Of a DNA stretch of 41,780 nt, positions 7,065 through 15,943 are shown piece by piece. The notes below the pieces were generated by a model. That model searched no databases, had not been told where the DNA came from, and saw only the letters and a program-made list of their open reading frames with translations. How positions within the stretch are numbered: the first letter of the stretch is position 1; every line of letters starts with the position of its first letter. The translations under genes were made by a program, and so were the position numbers. Origin of the DNA: Myxococcota bacterium (GTDB lineage: Bacteria; Myxococcota; JAJVIH01); the NCBI GenBank assembly GCA_022072125.1, contig JAJVIH010000070.1:1-41780 (forward strand), read 5' to 3'.

Positions 7065-8780
7065 TCACCCGCCGGCGCCCTGGGGAGCGGGAGCGCCTTC
7101 ATAGGCTTCATCGGGCTCGCTCTGTTTGCGGGCCTGCGCGCGATCCCGCGCCTCTTTCACCTTGCGCACGAACTGCTCGGCGGCCACCACATGGGCCCCT
7201 TCCACGTGAAGCGTATAACCATTGCGGAACTCGAAGGTCACCACCGAGGTCGCCCCGCCGCGCAAATAGAAGAAATAACACAACGTATCCCAGGCGAACC
7301 CCAGGATGGCGAAGAGCAACCCGAGCCCCACCAAACCGATGTCGCTGTTGCGGATGCCATCCATCGCCATCAGCGTGCCCAGCAGCACGCCCGCAAACAA
7401 ACCAATCCAGCCCAGAATCAGAAAGGCGCCCCGGTGGCTGCGCCCCTCCCCCGTCGCCACCAGATCGCGCAGCGGATACCAGGTGCTCTGTTCGCTGATG
7501 GTCTTGCCCATGAACTGGTTGCTGGAAACGGCCACCAATTCGCCGGAAGTCAGGTGCAACTCGCGGTGGCGGCGCAGTTTCAAGGGCCAGGCCAACAGCG
7601 ACAACAGCGGCGAGACGATCCTCCAGCCGGAAAGAATTTTCAGGATTTCCCAGAAAGCCGAGCGGCGGCCGCTGATGCCCGATCCCGCAAGGGCGGCGCG
7701 CGATCCCTCCACATCCAGACGAGGCGCCGGAATGGGGATATCGCTGAAGTCCTCCCACAGGTTGGATGATGGAGATGATTCCCGCTGGGCGGATACCGGC
7801 GCAACGGATTGAAGCACGCGTTCCGGCGGCGGAGCGGTTGTTTTCACCGGCCCGGGCGGCGGTTGAGACGCCACGGATGGGACGCGCCGGACCTTCGGTT
7901 CCGATGCGTCGAGGGCGTCATCGAGACGGATGGCCGGCGTGGTGACGCGGGATTCCATCCGTCCAATCACCACCGCGGCGGGTTTGTCCGGCTTTGCGGG
8001 AGACGGCGGGGCCGTGCTCGCAATGGCGTCAGGAACCTCCGCGAACCGGGACGCCGCGGGCTCTGGCGTGGGCAAGGTCTGGGCGGGTTTTTGCCCGGTC
8101 ACGGACACGGCATTGGGGTGAAAAACCTCCTGGGCCGCTGCTTCGTTCAACACGGGAAGATCGGCCATCGAGCGGTGGAAACGGGTTAGACCATCCATCT
8201 GTTGCAGGCGGCGGGCCGCCTCGGCCAGTTCGCGGTTATAAGCGTCGCGCGCGGCTTCCTTGGACTTCGCGGCGCTGGCCGCTGCCACCAGGGCGTCGGA
8301 CGCCAGTTCCAGTTCGACCCGCACGGCGTTGCTGGGAATCACCTCGCGCAGGGATTGTCCAAATACGGCGTTCAACTGCACCAGCAGGCGGTAGTGAAAC
8401 AGGCTTTCGCTCTCGCGGGATTGAGCCCGGCAGGCGCGGGCGAAGAACAGATTCAGTCCGGCGAAGCCAGCCAGCACCGCGCCAAAGCCTTCCGGATTGC
8501 GGTCGCGCAGCCCCTTGAGCTGGTTCAGAAAACGCACGCTCGCCTGGATGAGTTCCACGTGCCAGGCGGCGGGCAGACGCGCCATGGCCTGCGCGATCAA
8601 CTCCGATTGGGCCTCGCTGGGGTCATTCCCCTGTTCCAGCAGCGCGAACATCGCCTGCACGGCTTCCCGGAAACGGGTTTCCGCGCGCAGGGGTTCAGCC
8701 CCGGACTGCTGGGCGGCGGCGTCCAGAGCCGCCAGCACCACCGGCCAATTGTGATCCTGCTGGCCTGACGCCGCGTTCAT
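7065..8780 (-). CDS. Large hypothetical protein with helical N-domain, Pro-rich linker and C-terminal two-TM module
   Basis: The 571-residue product starts at ATG 8780, four bases after the sulfatase-fold gene's stop, with AAGG in the overlap region, so the pair is co-transcribed. Residues 1 to about 215 are Ala/Leu/Glu-rich helices that could form a repeat-like or coiled-coil domain. Residues about 220-370 are a Pro/Ala/Ser/Val-rich linker. The C-terminus has a short beta-rich segment (HRELHLTSGELVAVSSNQF), two transmembrane helices (AFLILGWIGLFAGVLLG and LVGLGLLFAILGFAWDTLCY), then VVTFEFRNGYTLHVEG and a basic helix. This resembles PH-like or DUF6232-type layouts, but I would not assign it. 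The N-domain and linker are likely cytoplasmic. Function unknown. Confidence 0.75.
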   Translation of the reverse strand: MNAASGQQDHNWPVVLAALDAAAQQSGAEPLRAETRFREAVQAMFALLEQGNDPSEAQSELIAQAMARLPAAWHVELIQASVRFLNQLKGLRDRNPEGFGAVLAGFAGLNLFFARACRAQSRESESLFHYRLLVQLNAVFGQSLREVIPSNAVRVELELASDALVAAASAAKSKEAARDAYNRELAEAARRLQQMDGLTRFHRSMADLPVLNEAAAQEVFHPNAVSVTGQKPAQTLPTPEPAASRFAEVPDAIASTAPPSPAKPDKPAAVVIGRMESRVTTPAIRLDDALDASEPKVRRVPSVASQPPPGPVKTTAPPPERVLQSVAPVSAQRESSPSSNLWEDFSDIPIPAPRLDVEGSRAALAGSGISGRRSAFWEILKILSGWRIVSPLLSLLAWPLKLRRHRELHLTSGELVAVSSNQFMGKTISEQSTWYPLRDLVATGEGRSHRGAFLILGWIGLFAGVLLGTLMAMDGIRNSDIGLVGLGLLFAILGFAWDTLCYFFYLRGGATSVVTFEFRNGYTLHVEGAHVVAAEQFVRKVKEARDRAQARKQSEPDEAYEGAPAPQGAGG

Positions 8781-8784
8781 TCCC

Positions 8785-11115
8785 TTACTTCTTCCTCGCC
8801 ACGGGCGGCGTGGTGGTTTTGCGGCGGGACGCCATCATCGCCGCGAGCTTCATTTTCATCTGATCGGCGATGTCCTTCTGCTGCGCAAGGATATCCTTCT
8901 TTTCGACGGGGTCGCTCACGAAGTTGTACAGGTTGTAATAATTGTACGACTCGCTCCATAACAGCTTGTAATCCCCCTCGATGATGGCCTTGCGGGATGA
9001 CCGCTTGGCGTCGGGCAACATCTCCGCGACGATGGGCGGATGCGGCTGTGCTTCCCCTCCGGAAAGATACGGCATCAGACTGACGCCGCGAAATTTTTCC
9101 TGAACTGGAACACCCAGAAACTCCAGGATCGTTGGAACAAGGTCCAGATTTGAGACATTGACCCCGCTGATGCGTCCCGGTTTCACTCCTGGCCCCCACA
9201 CCACCAGCGGCACGCGAATCTGATCATCGTACAACTGGTTGCCGTGCCACAGGTAGCCATGCTCGCCAAAGGCCTCGCCGTGGTCGGCGGAAAAAACAAT
9301 CAGGGTGTTTTTCGCCAGTTCGCCGCCCCGCACCTTGTCGAAAATTTCCCCCCAGTAGCGATCGGTGAAAAGGATTTCGTGATCGTAAATATCCACCCGT
9401 CCGGAACCAAATTTCTCGACGCCCTTGTGCTCCAGGAAGGTGTGATGGGGATCAAAATAATGGACGATGTAAAAGAAGCGCTTTTGATCCTGCATCCGGG
9501 CGTCCAGATAGCGCAGCGCCACCTTGTTGATATCCGGCGAGGTCACCTTGTTGAGCATGACCTTGTCGTCGGGATGGGTGACCGAGGTATCCCAGTCGTC
9601 GAATCCCTGGTTCATTCCGTACTGCGGCAGGAAATACCAGTGCGCAGCCACCAGGCCGGTACGCCACCCAGCGGATTGCAGCCATTCGGAAATGAACTGG
9701 TTGGCGGGCTGCACCACCGGCCACAGCGGCGCATCGCTCAGATCAATTTCGGACGGCCAGAGTCCGGACAGCATGGAGGGCACGCTCATCTTGGTCATTG
9801 GCGCGTTGGCGAAGGCGCGATCGAACACCACGCCTTCCGCCGCCAGTTCATCGAGTTTGGGAGAGGTTTTCCGCTTCGCCCCATAGGTGGACATGCGGTC
9901 GGCGCGCAGGGTGTCCACGATGATCCACACCACGTTGCGCGGCGGAACCGCCACGGCGGATTGCGTCGCGGGAGCAGACGCGGGCGCCGCCGTCAACACA
10001 GCGGGTTCGGGCGCTTCGAGGGTGACGGATGGCTCTTCGTCGCCGCCCAGGCAGTCATCATCGAGGCCGTTGCCAGCCACTTCCACCGCGCCGGGATAGA
10101 CCGCGCTGTTGTGGTCGTCGCAATCCCCGCCGGCAAAATAGCCCGAAAAACCGTCCTTGTCGGAGTCCGCGGCGCGCTGCAAGCCCATCAACACCCGGCT
10201 GGTGACGGCGGTATTCTCCAGCAACGCAGCGCGGACAGCCGCGTGGCCGCCCTCCTGATCCAGCCAGGTGGCGGCGCCATGCAGGGAGAACATCAGAACA
10301 ATGGCGGCGGCGGACAATGAACGCCCCAGGGTATGGGTCATCCAGTTGCGGTGCTGGCGCATCCGCTCAATCAATGCCCACGCCACCACCTGCGAGGTGA
10401 AAAACACCACCGCGTATACCAGCAGGGTCTGGTGGGCCTCATAGACAATCGCGAACTCATCCCAATAGCGCCCGACCACGAGGCCGATGCCCAGCGCCAC
10501 CAGACAAACCGCGTAGCCACACCATACGAACAGATTGGCCGGGGACATATACCGGGGAAGCCAGTCATCCAGCAGGCGCAGCCATCCGGCGAACAGGCGG
10601 CGCAGCGGCAGCCACAACCCGGCGGCGGCGGCAACCAGCGCCAACACCAACAATGCCAGCACGAAAGCGGCGAAATCCTTGTTCTTGAAGGATGTAATGA
10701 ACACCCGGTTGGCGGCGAAAACCGCCACGAAAAAACCGCCCGCGGCGGCGATCATGGCGCTGCCGCTGGCCGCCGCCTGCAATTGCACCTCTTTCGGACG
10801 GCGAAACAGACCGAATAACCAGGCGGCGCCAAAACCCTGGCGATCCAACTGCCGCAGGGCGACGCCCGCCAGCGCCTCCAGGGCGACAATGGGCGCCATG
10901 ACCACCGACGCGGCGCAAATCAGGTGAACGGCGATACGCGCCCAATCCCAGGGGTTGGTCAGGGACTCCGCCTGATCGCGCCACAGCAGCAGAAACTCGA
11001 CACCGGCCAGCATCCCGGCGGCGGCCAGCGCGGAGATTAGCAGCGAACGCAGGGGCCCGAACGCCGGACGGCTTTCCTGCCGGATATGAACGTGAGTCAA
11101 ACTGAGGGAGGACAT
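8785..11115 (-). CDS. Membrane-anchored sulfatase/phosphoethanolamine-transferase-fold protein with MopE-like insert
   Basis: This 776-residue protein has about seven transmembrane helices in residues 20-285. A Ca/Cu-binding MopE-like segment follows (317-360: DSDKDG, GGDCDDHN, YPGA, GNGLDDDCLGGDE). Its periplasmic alkaline-phosphatase/sulfatase catalytic domain spans about 393-740. Metal ligands are visible at NVVWIIVDTLRADR (Asp401) and VFSADHGEAFGEHG. The nucleophile region reads N-A-P-M-T441-K-M-S-V-P-S-M-L-S-G, so the CxPxR/SxPxR formylglycine signature of true sulfatases is absent; Thr441 fits the Thr nucleophile of LTA-synthase and phosphoethanolamine transferases. Modification of an envelope glycan or lipid is inferred. 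The ribosome site before ATG 11115 is poor, so the start could be slightly downstream. It leads a two-gene operon. Confidence 0.82.
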   Translation of the reverse strand: MSSLSLTHVHIRQESRPAFGPLRSLLISALAAAGMLAGVEFLLLWRDQAESLTNPWDWARIAVHLICAASVVMAPIVALEALAGVALRQLDRQGFGAAWLFGLFRRPKEVQLQAAASGSAMIAAAGGFFVAVFAANRVFITSFKNKDFAAFVLALLVLALVAAAAGLWLPLRRLFAGWLRLLDDWLPRYMSPANLFVWCGYAVCLVALGIGLVVGRYWDEFAIVYEAHQTLLVYAVVFFTSQVVAWALIERMRQHRNWMTHTLGRSLSAAAIVLMFSLHGAATWLDQEGGHAAVRAALLENTAVTSRVLMGLQRAADSDKDGFSGYFAGGDCDDHNSAVYPGAVEVAGNGLDDDCLGGDEEPSVTLEAPEPAVLTAAPASAPATQSAVAVPPRNVVWIIVDTLRADRMSTYGAKRKTSPKLDELAAEGVVFDRAFANAPMTKMSVPSMLSGLWPSEIDLSDAPLWPVVQPANQFISEWLQSAGWRTGLVAAHWYFLPQYGMNQGFDDWDTSVTHPDDKVMLNKVTSPDINKVALRYLDARMQDQKRFFYIVHYFDPHHTFLEHKGVEKFGSGRVDIYDHEILFTDRYWGEIFDKVRGGELAKNTLIVFSADHGEAFGEHGYLWHGNQLYDDQIRVPLVVWGPGVKPGRISGVNVSNLDLVPTILEFLGVPVQEKFRGVSLMPYLSGGEAQPHPPIVAEMLPDAKRSSRKAIIEGDYKLLWSESYNYYNLYNFVSDPVEKKDILAQQKDIADQMKMKLAAMMASRRKTTTPPVARKK

Positions 11116-11240
11116 GACAAAAACATCAACCCATGGGCTCCAACCGGCTGATTGTAGATTCAGCCCCCGGACGGGTCAATTAAAGATTCTCATGCGTATG
11201 AGGGAGAAAACACCGCTCCCGCCGCATGAAATGATCCCCC

Positions 11241-11269
11241 AAAAAAACTGGTCCCCGGATGGGGACCAG
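11241..11269 (-). terminator. Strong intrinsic terminator after the Asp/Ala-rich lipoprotein gene
   Basis: A perfect 9-bp stem CTGGTCCCC / GGGGACCAG (11248-11269) with a 4-nt loop is followed on the minus strand by seven U residues (A-run 11241-11247). It lies 38 nt past the stop codon at 11307. Confidence 0.9.
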
Positions 11270-11306
11270 CAAACGCGGGGTGGAATCTTGCGATTGGATC
11301 GCCTGA

Positions 11307-12365
11307 TTATCTGTCTGGCGTCGCCGCGTCGGACGCTGTGGCGGGGCCGCCGTCTCCGCTATCGGGGAGAGCCGCGTCCGTACCGGTGGCGCTACCGTCA
11401 TCCAAAGCGGTGTCTGACGCCGCCGCGTCAGACGCATCGGGGACAGCCGCATCGGTGGAAGCATCCGCTGCGTCCGGAGTCGCATCGGATCCGCCGGCAT
11501 CCGCGGCAGCGTCATCGGCTGGGCCCGAATCTCCCGGTCCGGTATCGGCCCCGGAGTCCGGCGTGGCGTCTGGTCCGCTGTCCGCGCCGGTATCCTCGAT
11601 GGCGGCGTCCAGAGCGTCGGGGGTATCCGCGTCGGGCGGTGGCGGCAGCACATCGTCAGGACCGGCTTCCGCCGCTGCGTCGGGGGTTCCGCCGCCGGGC
11701 TGGGGGGGAGCATCCGGATCCTTGCGGCAGAAGGTCAACAGCACGTTAGGCGGCTCGGTGGGGCATTTGCCCACGCAGAAGGCGCGCGCCTCCGATGACT
11801 TCACCACATTCAAGGATTTGTTCCGCGACCACACCACCAGGTAATAGAATTTGCCCGGTTCAAGCGGCGGGGCCTTCTTCGAGGTGTCGGCCTTGCCCTC
11901 GGGAGTAAAAACGGGATTGCCCGTGCTGTCCGGCGCGACGCCATCCGAATAGGTGATGATGCCATCCTTGCCGGTCAGTCCGAAGCTGTTCGACCAAACC
12001 CAGACAATCTGATCCACATTGGCGATGCGCGAGCCGCGGATGGACGGCTGATCCTTCATAATGGCGGCGTACACCAGCGGATCGCCCGCCGGCTGCCATT
12101 CGAACAGGGTTTTCTCCGCCTCGAAGACGCCGCCGGGCGGATTGCTGGCGCAACGCAACGGGGCCGTCATTTTGATGAGGGTTGTGCCGGCGAAGACCGG
12201 CGTTTGCGGAAGCGGCTGTTCCTGCGTGCCTGAGGCGCTGATATTCTTCGCGGCTTCCTTGTCCAGCCGCGCGAGGATGCTGTCGCATGAGGCGATGGCG
12301 GCGGAAACGGCCAGCAGAATAACGGCCCGGGACACAAAACCGGCAATACGGAAATTGGTGTTCAT
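11307..12365 (-). CDS. Lipoprotein with Asp/Ala/Pro-rich C-terminal tail
   Basis: The start is ATG 12365, with GAGGAG eight bases upstream. The 352-residue product has a signal peptide with lipobox IASC and Cys27. Residues about 28-250 form a folded domain: motifs such as FEWQPAGDPLVYAAIM, VWVWSNSFGLTG and FYYLVVWSRN suggest a fibronectin/Ig-like beta fold, as in proteins that read out substrate through paired strands. There are two Cys in FCVGKCPTEPPNVLLTFC. Residues about 260-352 are a low-complexity tail of Asp, Ala, Gly, Pro, Ser and Thr with repeated DSG/DAG/DAS units, which will be highly acidic and disordered. It follows the TolB-like/barrel gene by 10 nt, so the two products probably act together at the outer membrane. 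No family recognised. Confidence 0.82.
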   Translation of the reverse strand: MNTNFRIAGFVSRAVILLAVSAAIASCDSILARLDKEAAKNISASGTQEQPLPQTPVFAGTTLIKMTAPLRCASNPPGGVFEAEKTLFEWQPAGDPLVYAAIMKDQPSIRGSRIANVDQIVWVWSNSFGLTGKDGIITYSDGVAPDSTGNPVFTPEGKADTSKKAPPLEPGKFYYLVVWSRNKSLNVVKSSEARAFCVGKCPTEPPNVLLTFCRKDPDAPPQPGGGTPDAAAEAGPDDVLPPPPDADTPDALDAAIEDTGADSGPDATPDSGADTGPGDSGPADDAAADAGGSDATPDAADASTDAAVPDASDAAASDTALDDGSATGTDAALPDSGDGGPATASDAATPDR

Positions 12366-12375
12366 GGCCATCTCC

Positions 12376-13647
12376 TCAAAACGCCAGGTTGACGCCCAGC
12401 CCCAGTTGCAATCCGGTGGGAGAAACATCCACCAGTTCGACGCCGACGCCCCGGTGCATGTCAAAGCGGTAGTTGCGCACCTGGTATGACGCGCCCATCA
12501 CCATGCGCGCCTCGGTGTAGAAACTGAACACCGTGGTGGGAAAGAAGATCGCCCCCACCACCGGCTGCACATTCCACCCAACCTGCGCCTCGGTCTCGCG
12601 CGTGGCCTTGAGCGGCGCGATATCGCGCAAAATTTCCTCATTGTCCTTGGACCCGCCGGGGGCGTTCAACACCAATTGCACGCCTCCCGCCAGACCCACA
12701 TACGGCGAAATATATTCCGTATCGAGCAGAAAATTGTATGTGACGCGCGCATTGAGATGCGTCACGAAAAAATGATCTTCCAGCGGCGTATTCTCCACGT
12801 CTGTTCCGGTCAGCGACAGCATGGTTTCGCGGCGCGTCCAGAAGAAATTGATCTCGGGCCCCATCAGGAAATCATTGGCCCGGAAATACGCGGCCAACTT
12901 GCCGCCCATGCCCGCGCTCACCGCGCCGTCAAAGGGGATATGACCCAATCCGCCGAACTGGATGAACACGAACTTCTTCTGAACAATGAAGCTCTCCGAT
13001 TCGCGGGTATATTCCTTGCGGAACAACTGCGCCGCCGCCCGGCGCACAAATTCCACCAGTTTGGACTTTTCCTCCACCACCACCTGCACGCGATTGACCG
13101 CCGTCGCCTCCACCGCATCCACCAGGTTCAAGTTGATGAGGTATTTGCCGCCCACCTCTCCCACTGTTCCGTAGACCATGAAGCGGGCGCCCAACCGGTC
13201 GCCAAATTCCGCGTAGCAGGAGGCCTTGTCGCATCCCAGCAGTTGCTCCTTCGCGCGGGTGTCCAGGATTTCGTTAACATCGGCCATCGAGATCATGGCG
13301 TAGTCGGAAAAATCGCCCACCGACACCACCAGCAGACCGCTGATATTCTTCGCCACATTGGCGGCCACGCCTTGCGGTTTCAAATCGAGAACCAGCACAT
13401 GGTCGCGGCCCTGGCTGTCCTTCATGGGCCGTTTCGACACCACCGTCTGGGGAATCGAGGACGGCTTGATTTTCTCCGGAGCCTTGGGCGCGGCTTTTTT
13501 GCCCGCGGCAGCCGGTGCATCGCTGTCATCGTCCAGCGGCGGCGGCGCATCCTGGGCCATGGCCGTACCGGCCATCAGGACGGCCAGCAACCACGCCGCC
13601 CACCGCGCCGCACACGGCCTGCCAATTGAGGTGACACTCAAAACCAT
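12376..13647 (-). CDS. Fusion of a TolB/CsgG-like N-domain with an outer-membrane beta-barrel
   Basis: The 423-residue product starts at ATG 13647 with GGGGAGG seven bases upstream. A signal peptide is cleaved near residue 31 (AMA-QD) and a Pro/Asp/Lys linker follows to about 70. Residues about 80-215 resemble the nucleotide-free TolB/CsgG-like domain found in many delta-proteobacterial proteins: VLVLDLKPQGV, ISMADVNEIL, a Cys pair in LGCDKASCYAEFGDRLGARFM, and YGTVGEVGGKYLINLNLVDA. The C-terminal 200 residues are alternating strands of an eight-stranded-type barrel ending in GLGVNLAF, with a C-terminal Phe expected for BAM recognition. It is the first gene of a two-gene operon. The role is unassigned; a sensor or anchor linking periplasm and outer membrane is speculation. 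Confidence 0.8.
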   Translation of the reverse strand: MVLSVTSIGRPCAARWAAWLLAVLMAGTAMAQDAPPPLDDDSDAPAAAGKKAAPKAPEKIKPSSIPQTVVSKRPMKDSQGRDHVLVLDLKPQGVAANVAKNISGLLVVSVGDFSDYAMISMADVNEILDTRAKEQLLGCDKASCYAEFGDRLGARFMVYGTVGEVGGKYLINLNLVDAVEATAVNRVQVVVEEKSKLVEFVRRAAAQLFRKEYTRESESFIVQKKFVFIQFGGLGHIPFDGAVSAGMGGKLAAYFRANDFLMGPEINFFWTRRETMLSLTGTDVENTPLEDHFFVTHLNARVTYNFLLDTEYISPYVGLAGGVQLVLNAPGGSKDNEEILRDIAPLKATRETEAQVGWNVQPVVGAIFFPTTVFSFYTEARMVMGASYQVRNYRFDMHRGVGVELVDVSPTGLQLGLGVNLAF

Positions 13648-13811
13648 ACAATAGCCTCCCCATGCGAGATGATTTCAACTTAGCCCAGCCATTCATTCCT
13701 GGCAAAGGTCCATGAGTCTGCATGGGTTGTCTCATTTCCTGTGGACAACCTGTACACCGATCCGCGTTCCGCAGCCGTTCCCTCCGCCTCCGTGCGAGTC
13801 ACCGGAGGCCC

Positions 13812-13840
13812 GCCGTTCCCCGGCGAAGCCGGGGAACGGC
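13812..13840. repeat. Perfect 13-bp inverted repeat with GAA loop
   Basis: GCCGTTCCCCGGC, loop GAA, GCCGGGGAACGGC. It has no adjacent U-run on either strand, so it is not a typical terminator for a neighbouring gene; a structured RNA element or a dispersed palindromic repeat are the alternatives. Confidence 0.75.
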
Positions 13841-14040
13841 CAAGCCCCGCGCGCGGGCGCGCAGCGCCGGGAACGCGCGCGTCCATGCGGAATGGAGCGG
13901 CAGACCGGATCACCTGCCGGAGACCGGCGTGACCTGGGTGGCGGGGACAAAACGAAACGGGTCACAAACGCCAGCGTCCGCTCGAAGCGGGGAAGTCTCA
14001 TCCGGAAAGCGCGCATCCCCGGCGCTGGCGCGGGGCTTGG

Positions 14041-14080
14041 GCCGCCGCTGCCTTTGGCAGCGGCGGCGGGCCTTTGCCCG
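14041..14080. repeat. Perfect 12-bp inverted repeat followed by a small hairpin
   Basis: GCCGCCGCTGCC-TTT-GGCAGCGGCGGC (14041-14067) is directly followed by CGGGC-CTTT-GCCCG (14067-14080). Both are about 190-230 bp before the ilvE start. No U-run follows. Confidence 0.7.
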
Positions 14081-14266
14081 GTACAAGCATCGCCCCGATC
14101 AACCGATGCACGGCGCCGGAGCCTGGACTGGGAACGTCCCGGACACGCGAAACCACATACCAAACACACATCCGGCGACGAAGAGATGAACAACGCTCCG
14201 CCGCGTTGACCACCGGCGGGGGCGCGGATATGTACTGCGCCTTCAGTTTCCAGCAGGAGAACCACC

Positions 14267-15199
14267 ATGCTCAAGGGCGAAAAAATCTGGCTCGATGGCG
14301 AATTCGTCAATTGGGACGAAGCGACGGTTCACGTCATGACACACACCCTGCATTACGGGCTGGGCGCTTTCGAGGGAATTCGCGCCTATGAAACCCACGA
14401 TGGGCGAACGGCGATTTTCCGCCTGCATGAACACGTCCGGCGGCTGCGCGACAGCGCCCATATCGCGCTGATGGACAATCCCTACAGCCACGACCAGGTC
14501 GCCAACGCAATCATCGAAACGGTGCGCATCAACCATTTCAAGTCCTGCTACATCCGTCCCCTGCTGTTCCTGGGTCATGGCGCCATGGGGTTGGGTGCGG
14601 TGAATCCAACCCGGCTGGCCATCGCGGCGTTTCCATGGGGCGCCTACCTGGGCGAGGAAGGAATACAGAATGGCATTCGCGCCAAGGTCAGTTCGTTCGC
14701 GCGCACCCACGTCAACACCAATATGTCCAAGGGGAAAATCTGCGGGCATTACGTGACCAGCATCCTCGCCAAGCGGGAAGTGCAAAAGGCCGGATATGAG
14801 GAAGCCATCATGCTCGACACCCACGGCTTCGTGGCGGAAGGCACCGGCGAAAACATCTTCATGGTGCGGGATGGCATGATCAAGACGCCGCCGCTGGGCG
14901 CTTCGATTCTTGCGGGCGTGACCCGGGAAGTGGTGGTGCGGATCGTCCGCGACATCATCATGGCGGAAAATCCCGGCGTGAGTTTTTCAGAGGAATTGTT
15001 TTCGCGCGATCAACTCTATACCGCCGATGAAGTGCTGGTGTGCGGCACCGCGGCTGAGATCACGCCCATCCGCGAAGTGGATGATCGCCGCATCGGCCTG
15101 GGCAAGCCGGGGCCGATCACCCGCCGCGTCCAGGAAATCTTCTTCCGCATCGTGCGCGGCCAGGAGCCCCGGTATCAGGACTGGCTGACCTTCGTTTGA
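14267..15199 (+). CDS. ilvE: Branched-chain amino acid aminotransferase
   Basis: The 310-residue PLP enzyme of fold type IV starts at ATG 14267, with AGGAGA ten bases upstream. Family motifs include HYGLGAFEGIRAY (29-41), YIRPLLFLG, the PLP-binding Lys157 in MSKGKICGHYV, GYEEAIMLDTHGFVAEGTGENIF (Glu191 region) and VLVCGTAAEITPIREVD near the end. Length matches the usual 300-310. It transaminates valine, leucine and isoleucine with 2-oxoglutarate, the final biosynthetic and first degradative step, and so may feed the leucine-degradation carboxylase encoded at the left end. It is monocistronic and convergent with nth. Confidence 0.95.
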   Translation: MLKGEKIWLDGEFVNWDEATVHVMTHTLHYGLGAFEGIRAYETHDGRTAIFRLHEHVRRLRDSAHIALMDNPYSHDQVANAIIETVRINHFKSCYIRPLLFLGHGAMGLGAVNPTRLAIAAFPWGAYLGEEGIQNGIRAKVSSFARTHVNTNMSKGKICGHYVTSILAKREVQKAGYEEAIMLDTHGFVAEGTGENIFMVRDGMIKTPPLGASILAGVTREVVVRIVRDIIMAENPGVSFSEELFSRDQLYTADEVLVCGTAAEITPIREVDDRRIGLGKPGPITRRVQEIFFRIVRGQEPRYQDWLTFV

Positions 15200-15274
15200 A
15201 AACAGCCCGCTTGTCTCCGCCCGCGGCCGCGGAAAGCGAATGCCTGGAGACCGCACGGCTGGACGCGACCGGAT

Positions 15275-15934
15275 TCACACCCCGGATTTTTTGCACCAGT
15301 CCGCCACCGGGCAGGCTCCACAGGCCGGAATCCGCGCGTGACAGGTCTTGCGTCCATGCCAGATGAGCAAATGGTGGGTCGCGCTCCGCCGCTCCACCGG
15401 GATGACTTTGTATAGATCGAGTTCGATCTTGTCCGGATCGCCGTGGGTGGTGAATCCAAGCCTCCGGGCGACCCGCCCCACGTGGGTGTCCACGGCCAGG
15501 CGCGGCTGGCCAAAGGCGTTGGCGAGCACCACGTTCGCGGTCTTGCGCCCCACTCCCGGCAAGGCGGAAAGCTCCTCCATGGTTCCAGGGATTTCTCCGC
15601 CATGCTCCGCCACAATCCGGCGGCAGGCGGCGATGATATTCCGGGCTTTCGAGCGGTAGAGCCCGCAGGTGCGGATGTACCCCTCCAGTTCGGCTTCGCT
15701 GGCCGACGCATAATCCGCGGCGCCGCGATAGCGGGCGAAGAGCGCCGGCGTCACCATATTGACCCGCTTGTCGGTGCATTGCGCCGAGAGGATGGTGGCG
15801 ATCAACAATTCCAGCGGCGTTCCGAAGTCGAGGGCGATGCGCGCGCCGGGCAGATCGGCTTCCAACGCATCGAGGATTTTTCCCATGCGCTCCTTCGATT
15901 TGGGATGTCCGTTATAAGCCCCGGTGGACGCCAT
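15275..15934 (-). CDS. nth: Endonuclease III (DNA glycosylase/AP lyase)
   Basis: The 219-residue base-excision-repair enzyme removes oxidised pyrimidines and cleaves abasic sites. The helix-hairpin-helix is LPGVGRKTANVVL with catalytic Lys131, catalytic Asp149 lies in VDTHVGRV, and the iron-sulfur cluster ligands are Cys198, Cys205, Cys208 and Cys214 in the C-x6-C-x2-C-x5-C spacing. LLIATILSAQCTDKRVN at 43-59 is also typical. Its start is 9 bp downstream of the MFS gene's stop, so the two are probably co-transcribed. Confidence 0.95.
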   Translation of the reverse strand: MASTGAYNGHPKSKERMGKILDALEADLPGARIALDFGTPLELLIATILSAQCTDKRVNMVTPALFARYRGAADYASASEAELEGYIRTCGLYRSKARNIIAACRRIVAEHGGEIPGTMEELSALPGVGRKTANVVLANAFGQPRLAVDTHVGRVARRLGFTTHGDPDKIELDLYKVIPVERRSATHHLLIWHGRKTCHARIPACGACPVADWCKKSGV

Positions 15935-15943
15935 GCCGCGTGA

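Larger units (their letters stand above)
13648..14266. other. Hairpin-rich 619-bp intergenic region upstream of ilvE
   Basis: No frame here has a plausible start, ribosome site and protein-like composition together; the open frames present are Arg/Pro-rich products of high GC. The stretch must contain the divergent promoters for ilvE (rightward) and the TolB-barrel gene (leftward), but I could not pick them out. It holds two perfect long hairpins (annotated separately) and several smaller GC-rich palindromes. No tRNA, tmRNA, RNase P or SRP RNA signature was found. Confidence 0.6.

Noticed and set aside
13712-14209. Open frames of 155-192 codons in the region before ilvE
   Set aside because: Arg/Pro-rich, no ribosome sites, no start with protein-like composition, and they overlap each other on both strands.
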